Positions 24,726-33,200 of a DNA stretch of 64,000 bases are shown piece by piece. Under the pieces are notes generated by a model. The model searched no databases. It saw nothing but the letters and a program-made list of their open reading frames with translations, and was not told the origin of the DNA. The translations under genes were made by a program, and so were the position numbers. Where the stretch lies: positions 1 to 64,000 of the forward strand of contig NZ_JAUZDX010000026.1 in assembly GCF_030704685.1 (NCBI RefSeq), in the 5' to 3' direction. Source of the stretch: Acidovorax sp. A1169 (GTDB lineage Bacteria; Pseudomonadota; Gammaproteobacteria; Burkholderiales; Burkholderiaceae_C). Position 1 is the stretch's first letter. Each line of letters opens with the position of its first letter.

Positions 24726-25337
24726 ATGCACTCCCCCACCCTGCACCTGCCCACTAACAACCTGCTGCGCGCCCTGACCCTGCTCCTAGCCGCCGCCCTG
24801 GCCTGCCTGGCCCTGCCCGCCCAGGCCGCACCACCCAAGTCCTACAGCAAGAACGGCATCAGCTTCCAGTACCCCACCACCTGGAAGGTGATGAGCGACG
24901 AGATCGAGAAAGACGGCGCCGGCATGCGCAGCATCGACCTCGAAGGCCCGGGCGAGGCGATCATCAGCCTGATGTTCATCCCCTTCCTGTCGGGCCAGAA
25001 CATCGAGACCCTGGCCACGCGCGCCGCTGAGCACCGCGCGCAGATGGACAAGGGCGCTGCGGCCAAGGACGGCCCGGACAAGATCACCCCCACGGGCCTG
25101 GCCTCCAGCGCCATCACCCGGCGCGTGGGCGGCAAGGAAATCAAGGGCGTGCTGCAGCGCTTCGGCTACACCTCCGGGGGCGAAACCGTGCAGCTCGAAG
25201 CGCGCTTTTTCTCCATGGATTTCGGCGATGCCAGCAGCGCCAACCTCATGACCCAGTCGATGGCCGAAGATGCCAAGCAGGTGGACGCCGCCCTGGGCCT
25301 GGTGATGGACACGCTGCGCTACCGCGCCAAGCGGTAG
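24726..25337 (+). CDS. Secreted DcrB/PsbP-like protein, paralogue 1
   Basis: A 203-residue protein with a clear signal peptide (NNLLRALTLLLAAALACLAL then PAQAAP). The mature part begins YSKNGISFQYPTTWKV, the G-x-S-F-x-x-P-x-x-W-x-V start shared by DcrB/PsbP-type alpha-beta sandwich proteins, and continues through SIDLEGPGEAIISLMFIPFL. The next gene (25395) codes for a paralogue with the same order of motifs. The function is unknown. It begins 81 bases after a large structured repeat, which may carry its promoter or leader. Confidence 0.8.
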   Translation: MHSPTLHLPTNNLLRALTLLLAAALACLALPAQAAPPKSYSKNGISFQYPTTWKVMSDEIEKDGAGMRSIDLEGPGEAIISLMFIPFLSGQNIETLATRAAEHRAQMDKGAAAKDGPDKITPTGLASSAITRRVGGKEIKGVLQRFGYTSGGETVQLEARFFSMDFGDASSANLMTQSMAEDAKQVDAALGLVMDTLRYRAKR

Positions 25338-25394
25338 GGGCATGTAGTAACAAGCCCTGCCCCCCTTCCCGACCTCCCCTCTTCTCCCTGACCC

Positions 25395-26039
25395 ATGCAC
25401 CGCACCATGCACCTCTGCGCAACCCAGCTCCCCACCCTCCGCGCAGCCACGCGCCGCAGCGTCACCACTGCAGCCCTCGGCCTCATGATGATGATGACGC
25501 TGCTAGCCAGCCTGGCCCAGCCCGCCCTGGCAGCGCCCAACACCACCTACAGCAAGGACGGCGTGAGCTTCGAGCACCCCGCCGGCTGGAAGGTGACCGA
25601 GGACTCGGTCGCCCAGGACGAAACCCGCCTGCGCAGCATCGACCTCGAAGGGCCCGACGAGGCCGTCGTCACCTTCATGTTCAGCCCCTTCCTGAAGGAC
25701 CAGAACATCGAGGCCTTCGCAGCCAACACGGCGAAGAACCGCGCCGAATCCGCAAAAAATGCCAGCGCAGTCGCGCAGCAACTGCGCTTTGGCCCCGTGG
25801 CCTCGGCGCCCATCACCCGCACTGTGGCGGGCCAGGAGAACAAGGGCGTCTCGCAGCGCTTCGAGATCCGCCTGTTGGGCCAGAAACTGCCGCACGAGGC
25901 GCGCTTCTTCAAGGCCAACCTGGGCGAGACCACCGCCATCATCATGACCCAGGTGGCCGACGAATCCGCCAAGGCCGTGGAGCCCGGCTTCACCATGGCG
26001 CTCGATACCTTGCGCTACCGCGGCACCGGCAAGCGCTGA
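25395..26039 (+). CDS. Secreted DcrB/PsbP-like protein, paralogue 2
   Basis: A 214-residue protein with a longer signal region (RRSVTTAALGLMMMMTLLAS then LAQPALAAP, an unusual run of four Met) and a mature part starting YSKDGVSFEHPAGWKVTEDS. It shares SIDLEGPDEAVVTFMFSPFL and the C-terminal ALDTLRYRG with paralogue 1, 57 bases upstream, so the two arose by tandem duplication and are probably co-transcribed. The function is unknown. Confidence 0.8.
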   Translation: MHRTMHLCATQLPTLRAATRRSVTTAALGLMMMMTLLASLAQPALAAPNTTYSKDGVSFEHPAGWKVTEDSVAQDETRLRSIDLEGPDEAVVTFMFSPFLKDQNIEAFAANTAKNRAESAKNASAVAQQLRFGPVASAPITRTVAGQENKGVSQRFEIRLLGQKLPHEARFFKANLGETTAIIMTQVADESAKAVEPGFTMALDTLRYRGTGKR

Positions 26040-26064
26040 CCGCCCACTGCAGCCCGGCCGTCCG

Positions 26065-27528
26065 TCACAGCGGGGCTCCACCCTCAATCCCCTCCACCGC
26101 CACCTGCAGCAGGTGCGGCGCAATGTAGCTGCGGTGCATGCGCTCGATGAGCGCCATGTACAGGCGGCCAAAGGCATTGCGGCAGGCCACACGGGTGGCC
26201 AGGGAGTATTCCACGCGTCCGTCGTCCAGGCAGCGCACGCCCACACACGAGCGAAACGCGAGGTGCCTGTCGTCCGCGCCCAGCAGCACCTGCGCGCTGC
26301 GCCCATCGGCCGCCACCTGGCTGGCATGGACGGGGTAGCGGCCGGCGAACAGCAAGCTACCCTCGGGCATGGCCTGGCCTGCCGTGGGCGGCTGCAGCGA
26401 GGACACAGGGCAAGCCAGCGGTGAGCGACGCAGCCCGAGCGGGCGTACCACGGCATTGCGCACGGCCATCATGCGCGATACACCTGGGTGCCGGTGCACG
26501 AGAAAGCTGCCCAGCAGACCGGCCAGCTGCGCCACAGCGTCCGGCGCAGCGCCTGCCGGGGACGCAGTCACCAGCGTGAAGTAGTCCTCGTGGTGCAGCG
26601 CATGGCCGGCCAGCGCCTGGCGCAGCAGGCTGTCCGCTGGCAGGCCAGGCTGCTCCTGCACGCGACTGGGCCGCAGCTCGCTCACATAGCCCCCGCCCTG
26701 CAGGGGCGCCAACACGCTCGCCAGCGCAGGGCCCAAGCGGCCCGCCTGTGCGCGGTAGTAACCGCACGCAGCCGCCAGCCAGCCGCCGGGCCGCTCGCCA
26801 AGCGAGAGCACCGTGGTGGGCACCTGCCGGGCCTGCACCGGCGCGCTGGCCAACAGGGTCTGCACGGCGTCGGGCAGCAGCTCGGTCAGCGAGGGGTTGT
26901 CGCCCTGGTCCTGCAGCACCTTGCTGCGCAACGCCGCGCTGAGCTCGCCGCCCAGCTCGTTGGTGTGGGTGGACAGGGCAAAGAACGCCGGGTGCCCGGC
27001 CTCTTGAACGCCTGGCACGAACTGGTGCCAGTTCTCGCCAGAAAAGCGCACGGTAAACAGGCAGTCCGGCGGCACATCGACATGGCGCAGCGCCCGCACA
27101 AAGGCCACCGGGTCGTGCGCGATCTCTTGCGGTGTGGCACTGGAAAAGCGCAGTTGCGCCCCGGCACTGCCCGACACTGCCGTGAACACCCGGTGCCCCG
27201 CATGCCGGTGGAAAGGGTGCCCGCCCTGCCCCACGCCAAAGCTGTAAAGCGCCGTGGCATCGCCCTTGGCGAAGTCGCTGCCGCCGAGCTTGGCAGAGGG
27301 CTCGTCCAGCGCGTCGATGAAGCGCCCGTGCCGCCCCTGGCGCGCCATCATGTCGCGGCACATGCCCGTGCCCGCACCCCGGTCCAACCGGGCCAGCAGG
27401 GTCACCTCGATGGGCAGCGCGCCCGGCCGCGTGGGCAGCGCCACAAACGGAAAGGTCGCCGTCTCGCGCGTCAACCGCAGTGCGGGGCGGGCAAGTCGCA
27501 GGGTGGCAGTGGTCGTAGTGCTGTTCAT
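26065..27528 (-). CDS. DUF2867-type protein with an N-terminal cupin-like region
   Basis: A 487-residue cytoplasmic protein. Residues about 60-170 look cupin-like, with a His-rich patch (GQGGHPFHRHAGHRVFTAVSGS) that could bind a metal. The C-terminal quarter (PLACPVSSLQ to RLYMALIERMHRSYIAPHLL) matches the DUF2867 pattern, where ArgMet-HisxxTyr-xxProxLeuLeu is conserved. The start at ATG 27528 is preferred over a longer frame. The region upstream has a 16-base near-palindrome and a promoter for the opposite strand. The function is unknown. Confidence 0.65.
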   Translation of the reverse strand: MNSTTTTATLRLARPALRLTRETATFPFVALPTRPGALPIEVTLLARLDRGAGTGMCRDMMARQGRHGRFIDALDEPSAKLGGSDFAKGDATALYSFGVGQGGHPFHRHAGHRVFTAVSGSAGAQLRFSSATPQEIAHDPVAFVRALRHVDVPPDCLFTVRFSGENWHQFVPGVQEAGHPAFFALSTHTNELGGELSAALRSKVLQDQGDNPSLTELLPDAVQTLLASAPVQARQVPTTVLSLGERPGGWLAAACGYYRAQAGRLGPALASVLAPLQGGGYVSELRPSRVQEQPGLPADSLLRQALAGHALHHEDYFTLVTASPAGAAPDAVAQLAGLLGSFLVHRHPGVSRMMAVRNAVVRPLGLRRSPLACPVSSLQPPTAGQAMPEGSLLFAGRYPVHASQVAADGRSAQVLLGADDRHLAFRSCVGVRCLDDGRVEYSLATRVACRNAFGRLYMALIERMHRSYIAPHLLQVAVEGIEGGAPL

Positions 27529-27623
27529 GCGTCGGCTTCCTTTTCCTGGTGGCGGCCTGGGTGTTCTGGGGAGTTCGTCAAGCTGCAAGTCCGGTAAATG
27601 GCCGGTCTGTAGATGCAGTGTAT

Positions 27624-27639
27624 TTAGTTAATTACCTAA
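27624..27639. promoter_or_regulatory. Near-palindromic operator-like site
   Basis: TTAGTTAATTACCTAA, a 16-base palindrome with one mismatch, 85-110 bases upstream of the minus-strand gene at 27528. AT-rich sites of this kind bind MarR- or TetR-like dimers. No candidate regulator is adjacent. Confidence 0.4.
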
Positions 27640-27721
27640 TTGCAACCTTAACAAATGAACTACGCCATGACGGCGCAGGCCCTGTGGTCAAGACTTTCCT
27701 TAACTGCAGTCTAGTTTTATC

Positions 27722-27750
27722 TTGACTTGGTTTAGACATTACTAAACAAT
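27722..27750 (+). promoter_or_regulatory. Sigma-70-like promoter overlapped by a palindrome
   Basis: TTGACT at 27722 and AACAAT at 27745 are 17 bases apart. The spacer carries GTTTAG-ACATTA-CTAAAC, a perfect six-base inverted repeat that overlaps the -10 element, as a repressor site would. The gene at 27919 is the nearest one downstream. Confidence 0.5.
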
Positions 27751-27918
27751 AGACCCCATGGCAGCCCCTGCGCACCGCGGCGCCAACCGATCTGATCCAT
27801 TCATTCATCCATCCACCGTCCGCACGCGCCAGGGGCTGCCGCCTCCTCCTCCCCTCCGATCCCATGCCATCCGGTCACAGACCGGATGGGTTGGCCCCTT
27901 TGCCAGGAGCACCGCACC

Positions 27919-28317
27919 ATGCGAACCGCCTTGTCCTCTGCTACCGCCGCCGCACCGTACCGCCCACCCTTCGCCGCCCCGCCGACCACCGGCATGGACA
28001 AGGGCGTGGACAGGGACAGGGCCCTGTTCTGCCGCAGCGCCAACGACCCGGTACGCGACGCGGTCCACCACCACGAAGCGCGCGCTGCAGCGTCCGATGC
28101 ACAGTACGCCGCCGAAGACGTCGCCCACCGCGAAACCCTGGCCTTTGCGCGTGGCGGCGACTATGCGCGCCTGCTGTCTGCGATGGACTACCGCGACAAT
28201 GACACCCGCGCCATGCACGCCCTGGTCACGTGCGCCCAGCAGGGCCATGCGCTCGCGCGCGAGGCCGTCGAGCTGCTGGCCCGCACCTGGGCCGAAACGC
28301 ATACCGAGGCGGTGTGA
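27919..28317 (+). CDS. Hypothetical protein, 132 residues
   Basis: A soluble helical protein: MRTALSSATAAAPYRPPFAA at the start, then DNDTRAMHALVTCAQQGHAL then AREAVELLARTW, which looks like one or two SEL1/TPR-type helices. AGGAG lies nine bases before ATG 27919. Its stop overlaps the start of the next gene (ATGA), so the two are coupled. No family is recognised. Confidence 0.6.
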   Translation: MRTALSSATAAAPYRPPFAAPPTTGMDKGVDRDRALFCRSANDPVRDAVHHHEARAAASDAQYAAEDVAHRETLAFARGGDYARLLSAMDYRDNDTRAMHALVTCAQQGHALAREAVELLARTWAETHTEAV

Positions 28318-28643
28318 TGGACAGGCCGCAAATGCAAGGCGCCGGGCGCGCGGTCACGCCTGCCAACGCGGTTGTTCTCGTGCTCGGCGCACTGGCCATC
28401 GTGTGCACGCTGTTGTGGGCGATGCACGAGGATGCCCTGTACGAGCAGCAGCGCGCGCGCATGGCGCAGCAGGCCCTGCAGCAGCAGCAGCCACAGCCCG
28501 GCGCAGAACAGCGCCGGCATGGGGCGGCACAGTTCGTGTGCGGGCATGGGGTGGCTTACCAGTGGGTGAATGCGAACACGGTGGAGTGCTTGCGCGAAGC
28601 GACCGAGGGCGCGCCCGTTGCAGTCACCGCCAGCGGGCGCTGA
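28317..28643 (+). CDS. Hypothetical membrane-anchored protein
   Basis: A 108-residue protein with one N-terminal membrane helix (ANAVVLVLGALAIVCTLLWA) followed by a Gln-rich helical part (QQQRARMAQQALQQQQPQ) and a small end domain with two Cys (FVCGHGVAYQWVNANTVECL). The start overlaps the stop of the gene before it. The topology suggests a cytoplasmic tip and a periplasmic coiled part. No family is recognised. Confidence 0.6.
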   Translation: MDRPQMQGAGRAVTPANAVVLVLGALAIVCTLLWAMHEDALYEQQRARMAQQALQQQQPQPGAEQRRHGAAQFVCGHGVAYQWVNANTVECLREATEGAPVAVTASGR

Positions 28644-28686
28644 TGGATGGCGTGCTCGCAGGCAATCAGGCAACCAACCCTCCAGA

Positions 28687-29286
28687 TCAACGCGCGCCAG
28701 GCGTGTCCAGCAGCGTCCCGTTGATGGCCACCATCTTCCACGACAGCAGGCCATAACGGTGGAAGACAAAGCCCACCTCGCGCCCCTCGGAGCTCACGTG
28801 CACGGTCGAGTAGTCGCGGTAGCTCACATGAAAGCGCGGCTTGTGCTGGTTGCTGCCGTTGGCGGGCTCGGCGACACCACCGCCCGTGGACGAAGGCGGT
28901 GCCGCCGCAGGTGACGCACCCGCGCTGCCCTGCAGCAGTCTCACCACGCCCGATGGCGAGACCATGGCGTCGACGGCCTGCGTGAGCATGCTCTTCACGA
29001 ACGTCTGCGCCAGGTTGGCAAAGGGGTTGTCGGCAGGCACGCCGCGGGTCTTCATTTCCGCGTCCATGCGTGCGGTCAGCAGCTCCTTGACCGAGTCGCG
29101 CAGCTGCACGAAATCCACGTACTCGGACACCCTGGCTGCGTCCTTGTCGCGCACGGCGTTGGACAGGGAGTGCAGGGCCCAGTAGGGGGAGGCGTAGATG
29201 GCAGCGCCGGCTGCCACGGCGATGGTCGCTGCGAAGGCCAGGACTTTTTTCTTGCTGCTGCTTGTCGCGTTCGTCGTTGCGGTCAT
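28687..29286 (-). CDS. DUF2939 family protein
   Basis: A 199-residue protein with an N-terminal membrane helix (KKVLAFAATIAVAAGAAIYA). The DUF2939 pattern follows: SPYWALHSLSNAVRDKDAAR then VSEYVDFVQLRDSVKELLTA, and a C-terminal part RDYSTVHVSSEGREVGFVFH then RYGLLSWKMVAI. Pro/Ser/Gly-rich residues link the halves. Members are membrane-anchored and uncharacterised. The start codon lies 97 bases from the outer end of repeat U5, which points toward this gene. Confidence 0.8.
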   Translation of the reverse strand: MTATTNATSSSKKKVLAFAATIAVAAGAAIYASPYWALHSLSNAVRDKDAARVSEYVDFVQLRDSVKELLTARMDAEMKTRGVPADNPFANLAQTFVKSMLTQAVDAMVSPSGVVRLLQGSAGASPAAAPPSSTGGGVAEPANGSNQHKPRFHVSYRDYSTVHVSSEGREVGFVFHRYGLLSWKMVAINGTLLDTPGAR

Positions 29287-29383
29287 GTTGGTTGGTCCCT
29301 CGGTTTTTTTGGTTGTTGACTGGTCACTGGTTTCAACGTGCGGTGAGGGGTGGGGGTTTACTTGTGCTGCGTCTTGGTGTCTG

Positions 29384-29770
29384 TGGTTACTTCTGTTCTC
29401 TGGCAGAGGGCGGAGGCCGGGGTGTGCGCCCGGCGGCGCAGTAACTTTCTCTTGCGTCGCCAAGAGAAAGTCACCAAAGAGAAGGCGACCCCGCTGCCCG
29501 TGTCCCCCTCGCACTCCGTAAGAGGGGGCAGCCTGCGATGCTCGGTCCTGGGGTGACGCCGAAGAACTCCCTGCGCTGCCTCTGCGAGGCAGCTCCGGTC
29601 AAAAAGCTTCGGCGAGCCAGACAACGATGCGCGTGTCCTTCGGCACGCGCTCACCCCAGGCCCTGCGCTTCTCGGCACGGTCAGAAGGGGGTGGGAGCGG
29701 GCTCCACACGGGCCATTGCTTCGCTCGGCCTGGGCAGAGCGATCGCGCCAGTCTCGTCGGCAGCGCCCAT
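29384..29770 (-). repeat. Interspersed structured repeat, copy U5
   Basis: A minus-oriented copy with TGGTTACTTC at the outer end, the GGGCGGAGGCCGGGGTG block, AACTTTCTCTTGCG...CCAAGAGAAAGT, CCCCCTC...AAGAGGGGG (29503-29527) and GCGCGTGTCC...GGCACGCGC (29629-29650). It joins copy U6 head to head near 29770. Confidence 0.85.
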
Positions 29771-30130
29771 CACCGACACACGGCGCAGCTGCGAAGCAGC
29801 AGCCGTGTGGTACCCGCTCCCCACCCCTGCTGGCTGCGCCGAGAAGCGCAGGAGCTGGGGTGGGTGCGTGTGCCGCAGGACACACGCACTTCGTGATCTG
29901 GCTTGCCGCAGCTGTTTGAGCGGAGTTCGAAGAACGCAGCGAGTTCTGCGGCACCACCCCAGGACCGAGCATCGCAGGTTGCCCCCGTTCGCCCGACAGG
30001 GCGAACGGGGGACGCAGACTGGGGGTCGCCTTCTCTTTGGTGACTTTCTCTTGGCGAAGCAAGAGAAAGTTACTGCGCCGCCGGGCGCACACCCCGGCCT
30101 CCGCCCTCAGCAAAAGAACCGAAGCAACCA
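29771..30130 (+). repeat. Interspersed structured repeat, copy U6
   Basis: A plus-oriented copy with TGCGTGTGCC...GGACACACGCA (29866-29889), CCCCCGTTCGCCC...GGGCGAACGGGGG (29982-30011), ACTTTCTCTTGGCGAAG CAAGAGAAAGT (about 30041-30070) and the CACCCCGGCCTCCGCCCTC end. The tail GAAGCAACCA finishes 64 bases before the start codon at 30195. Confidence 0.85.
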
Positions 30131-30194
30131 CACCCAAAACAACCAGTATCACGCACCACCACGACCAGCAAGCACCGTGCTACCGTAGCACCCC

Positions 30195-30557
30195 ATGCTT
30201 GCCACCGCACTCATCAGCACGTTCACCATCCTCATCATCATCGGCCTGCTCGCCGCCATCTTTCTCGCCCTGCGCGATGCAAGGCGCAAGAGCAAGACCG
30301 CAGAGAGCCAGCCCCCAAACAAGCCCCCTCACCCCCTCGAATGGCTACTGCACCTGCTGCTCGCCTTCTTGTTCGCAGGCATAGGCGCCTGGCACTTCGC
30401 GCACCCCGATGAACTCATGCGTGGAGGCAACGGAATGGCCGTGATCCTCGGCCTCGCCTACCTGGCCCTTGGCCAATACGGCCCCGGCATCGCCGCCCTG
30501 GCCGCAGCGGCCGGATTTCTCGCAATCTGCGTCTGGCAATTGCGCTCGCAGGACTGA
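30195..30557 (+). CDS. Hypothetical membrane protein, 120 residues
   Basis: Four hydrophobic segments: residues 5-27, 50-68, 78-93 and 96-113, with a polar linker between the first and second (ARRKSKTAESQPPNKPPHP). No family is recognised. It starts 64 bases after repeat U6 and converges with the phosphatase gene, the two stops 17 bases apart. The ATG at 30195 begins just before the first helix. Confidence 0.65.
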   Translation: MLATALISTFTILIIIGLLAAIFLALRDARRKSKTAESQPPNKPPHPLEWLLHLLLAFLFAGIGAWHFAHPDELMRGGNGMAVILGLAYLALGQYGPGIAALAAAAGFLAICVWQLRSQD

Positions 30558-30574
30558 AGAAGGACAAAAAGCGA

Positions 30575-31648
30575 TCAGGGCCTGCCAACCCCAAACCCCT
30601 GCGTCTCCTGCACCGCCCCATCATCGAACTGCAGCACCCGCTCCGGCCAGCGCAAAGCCGCCAGCTTGAAGTCGTGCCCCACCACCTTGCCGGCCTTGCG
30701 CTCCGTCCAGCGCCCACCCACGGAAAAATCCACGCAGAACACGTTGCCGCGCTGGCCGTGCCAGGCCAGCGGATGGGTGTCGGCAAACAGGTCCGCATCG
30801 CCCTTGCCCACCACGCTGCGGTCAATGGGGCGCAGGCGGCGCCAATAGTGGCCCACCACCACGGGCACATCGTCGGTGTAGGCGTCCCACCAGGCCTGGC
30901 GCTCGGTAAAACGCCAGCGCCCGCCCGCGAAGAAGGGCGAGCGCCCCGTGTTCTCCACGCCCGAGGTCAGCACCTTGAGGGGGTTGAGCATCTGCTTGTT
31001 GGCCTCATTCTCGGCATGCGCGTGCAAAAACGGCGGCTGGTGCAGGTTGTTCTCCAGGCCATGCAGCCAGTGCTCCATCTCCTGGGCCATGCGCTGCTCC
31101 AGCGCGGTCTCGCGCGCCTGGCGGCTGGCGGCATGCTCCCAGTGGTCGTACTCGCTGCGCACCGAGCCCAGGGGCAGCAGGCGCGCCGCCTCGATCTGCA
31201 CCTCCTGCCAGGCGGCGTGCACCACGCGCAGGTCCTCGCGCTCCAGCGCAATCGGCAGCACCGACAGAAACTCCACGATGGAGCGGCGCTGCGCGGGCGT
31301 GGGCCGCGCCGAGGGGGCGTACTTGTCGTGGTCGCGCACCATGCGCGCGTCGAAGAACCAGCCCGACCCGTCCTTGGCATCCTCGCGCAGCAGGTTGATC
31401 TCGTGGTTGCCCAGCACCGCCACCGCGCGGCCTGCCTGCACCAGGCGCTGCGCCAACGCCAGCACGGCCGGGCTGTCCGGGCCCCGGTCGCAGAAGTCGC
31501 CCACGAAGACCAGCGTGCGCCCCTCGGCATGCCGGCCTTCGCCGTCGTAGCCCAGGTGGCCGAGCAACTGCACCAGCGCCTGGTACTCGCCGTGGATGTC
31601 GCCCACGATGTCGAGTGGGCCGTCGGGCAGGGGTTGGATCAGGCTCAT
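30575..31648 (-). CDS. Metallophosphoesterase
   Basis: A 357-residue calcineurin-type phosphatase. The metal-binding motifs are in order: DIVGDIHGEY near residue 13 (D-x-H), FVGDFCDRGPDS near 48 (GDxxDRG), AVLGNHEINLL near 77 (GNHE), VVHAAW near 145, and VVVGHYWR in the second half (GHYW). The start at ATG 31648 begins MSLIQPLPDGPLDIVGDIHG; longer readings add non-coding residues. This type acts on phosphoproteins or dinucleotides; the substrate is unknown. No operon partner is evident. Confidence 0.9.
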   Translation of the reverse strand: MSLIQPLPDGPLDIVGDIHGEYQALVQLLGHLGYDGEGRHAEGRTLVFVGDFCDRGPDSPAVLALAQRLVQAGRAVAVLGNHEINLLREDAKDGSGWFFDARMVRDHDKYAPSARPTPAQRRSIVEFLSVLPIALEREDLRVVHAAWQEVQIEAARLLPLGSVRSEYDHWEHAASRQARETALEQRMAQEMEHWLHGLENNLHQPPFLHAHAENEANKQMLNPLKVLTSGVENTGRSPFFAGGRWRFTERQAWWDAYTDDVPVVVGHYWRRLRPIDRSVVGKGDADLFADTHPLAWHGQRGNVFCVDFSVGGRWTERKAGKVVGHDFKLAALRWPERVLQFDDGAVQETQGFGVGRP

Positions 31649-31808
31649 GGGGGCAACAGGCTCCTGGGGTGTCGTCGTCGATGGGGGGAGGTGGTCATGC
31701 CGCTGTCGCAACAATGCCGTCAGCATACCCGCCCGCAATGCGCCCGGGCGCCAACAGGCGCCGGCATGCCCGGGGTTCGGGCCGCAGCATCCTCCATAAT
31801 CCTCGCCC

Positions 31809-31922
31809 ATGCCCCTGGACCACTGGATCGAACAAACGCTGTTTCTGGCCTACCGCTGGGCAGATTACGCCCTGCTCAATCTCATGGACGACCCCGCCCT
31901 GCTGGCGCTGGTGTTCTGTTGA
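31809..31922 (+). CDS. Possible 37-residue peptide
   Basis: An open frame reading MPLDHWIEQTLFLAYRWADY then ALLNLMDDPALLALVFC. The residue mix is plausible for a short amphipathic or membrane-touching peptide, but no ribosome binding site is clear and nothing identifies it. It may be chance. Confidence 0.3.
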   Translation: MPLDHWIEQTLFLAYRWADYALLNLMDDPALLALVFC

Positions 31923-31974
31923 GGGCTGGCTCCGGCCACCGCAGGCCGCGGCCAGCCGGCACTACCCAGCCAGG

Positions 31975-32220
31975 TCATTCCCATTGCAGGTAGACCCAGG
32001 CGCACAGGGCCAGGCCCACGCCCCACAGCAACCATGCGCGGGTGACGAAGTACGGGTAGAACATCAGCACCGCCCCGCTCCAGGTCAGCACCGGCAGCGT
32101 TTGCTTGCGCCCGCGGCGCCACACGCCCCAGCCGATGAGGCTGAAAACCAGCGAGCCGATGAGATAGGCCGGGCTCGGCATCTGCAGGCCCAGCCCCTGG
32201 AGGAGCGCAAGTTCGTTCAT
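31975..32220 (-). CDS. Small membrane protein, 81 residues
   Basis: The protein has three hydrophobic segments (AYLIGSLVFSLIGWGVW; LPVLTWSGAVLMFYPYFV; WLLWGVGLALCAWVYLQ) joined by a basic loop (RRGRKQ) and ends QWE. This layout is common among small uncharacterised inner-membrane proteins of Comamonadaceae. The start at ATG 32220 is chosen by the length of the first domain. It lies downstream of an AraC gene on the same strand. Confidence 0.65.
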   Translation of the reverse strand: MNELALLQGLGLQMPSPAYLIGSLVFSLIGWGVWRRGRKQTLPVLTWSGAVLMFYPYFVTRAWLLWGVGLALCAWVYLQWE

Positions 32221-32324
32221 GGCGTGACCACCTCGCCAGCCACGATGGCCAGCCCATGGTGGTGAGAGCGACGCCAGGCCGATAAGTTGCGCCCGCAGCG
32301 CCCAGTTGGCACTCTGGCTGCAGC

Positions 32325-33200
32325 TTACCCCTGCAGCCCCTGCACCCAACTGCGCGGCGCCTGCCCCACCACCTGCGTGAACGCGCGCGAGAACGATGAC
32401 GCGCTGGCATAACCCAGCTGCTCGGCCGCGGCCTTGACCGGGGTGCCGCCGCGCAGCAGGGTCTGCGCAATCGCCATGCGCCACTGGGCCAGGTAGTCGG
32501 CCGGCGGCTGGCCCACGTGGGTGCGAAAGGCAGCGGCGAAGGCGCTGCGCGACATGCCGGCCTGTGCGGCCATGGTGTCCAGCGTCCAGTCGGCCTCGGG
32601 CCGCTCGTGCAGGGCCACCAGGGTGCGCGCCAGGCGCGGCTCGGCCAGGCCGGTGAGCAGGCCGGGGGGCAACTCGGTCTCGCCCGTGTGGTCCAGCAGC
32701 CAGCGCAAGAGCTGGATCACCAGCACCTCGAACAGGCGGTCGGCCAGCAGGCGCTGGCCGCAGCGCAGGCGCTCGGTCTCGGCAAACAGCAGCGCCAGCG
32801 TGTGTTCGAGCCCATCCACTTCGCGCAGCGGCAGCACCAGCAGCGGGGGCAGCGCGCGCACCAGTGGGTGGCTGTCGCCGCCGTCGAAGTCGAGCGTGGC
32901 GCAGACGAAATCGGCCCCGTCCACCGGCGCGTTGTGAAAGTCGTGCGCCAGCGGGCGCGGGTAGAACAGCAGCGTGGGCTCGGTCACCTGCAGCCGGCGC
33001 TTGACGCCGCGTGCGCGGTGCGTGACCTCCATCTCGCCGCTGCGCAGCACGTGCAGAAACCCCCGCCCCGGCTGCGCTGCGAAGTGCGTGACGCCGCACA
33101 GCGGCCCCGCGTGGAACAGGTGCGCGCGCAGGCGAAAGCGTTCGAGCAAGGCAGACAGCCGGTCGACGGGTTGCGGGGACGGCGGCAGTGGGGCATTCAT
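32325..33200 (-). CDS. AraC-family regulator with cupin domain
   Basis: A 291-residue regulator. The first 170 residues form the cupin-type sensing domain (HFAAQPGRGFLHVLRSGEME, then LLFYPRPLAHDF) of the Cupin_6 AraC group; the C-terminal 100 residues carry the double helix-turn-helix (DTMAAQAGMSRSAFAAAFRT, then HVGQPPADYLAQWRMAIAQT, and AAEQLGYASASSFSRAFTQV). It is divergent from the secreted protein and AhpD-like genes at 33364 and 34223, and such regulators usually control exactly that kind of neighbour. The ATG at 33200 fits the domain start. Confidence 0.92.
   Translation of the reverse strand: MNAPLPPSPQPVDRLSALLERFRLRAHLFHAGPLCGVTHFAAQPGRGFLHVLRSGEMEVTHRARGVKRRLQVTEPTLLFYPRPLAHDFHNAPVDGADFVCATLDFDGGDSHPLVRALPPLLVLPLREVDGLEHTLALLFAETERLRCGQRLLADRLFEVLVIQLLRWLLDHTGETELPPGLLTGLAEPRLARTLVALHERPEADWTLDTMAAQAGMSRSAFAAAFRTHVGQPPADYLAQWRMAIAQTLLRGGTPVKAAAEQLGYASASSFSRAFTQVVGQAPRSWVQGLQG

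Noticed and set aside
27758..28756. A 332-codon plus-strand frame
   Set aside because: Pro/Arg/Ala-rich shadow in another phase of the two small genes at 27919 and 28317, which have proper starts and an ATGA overlap.
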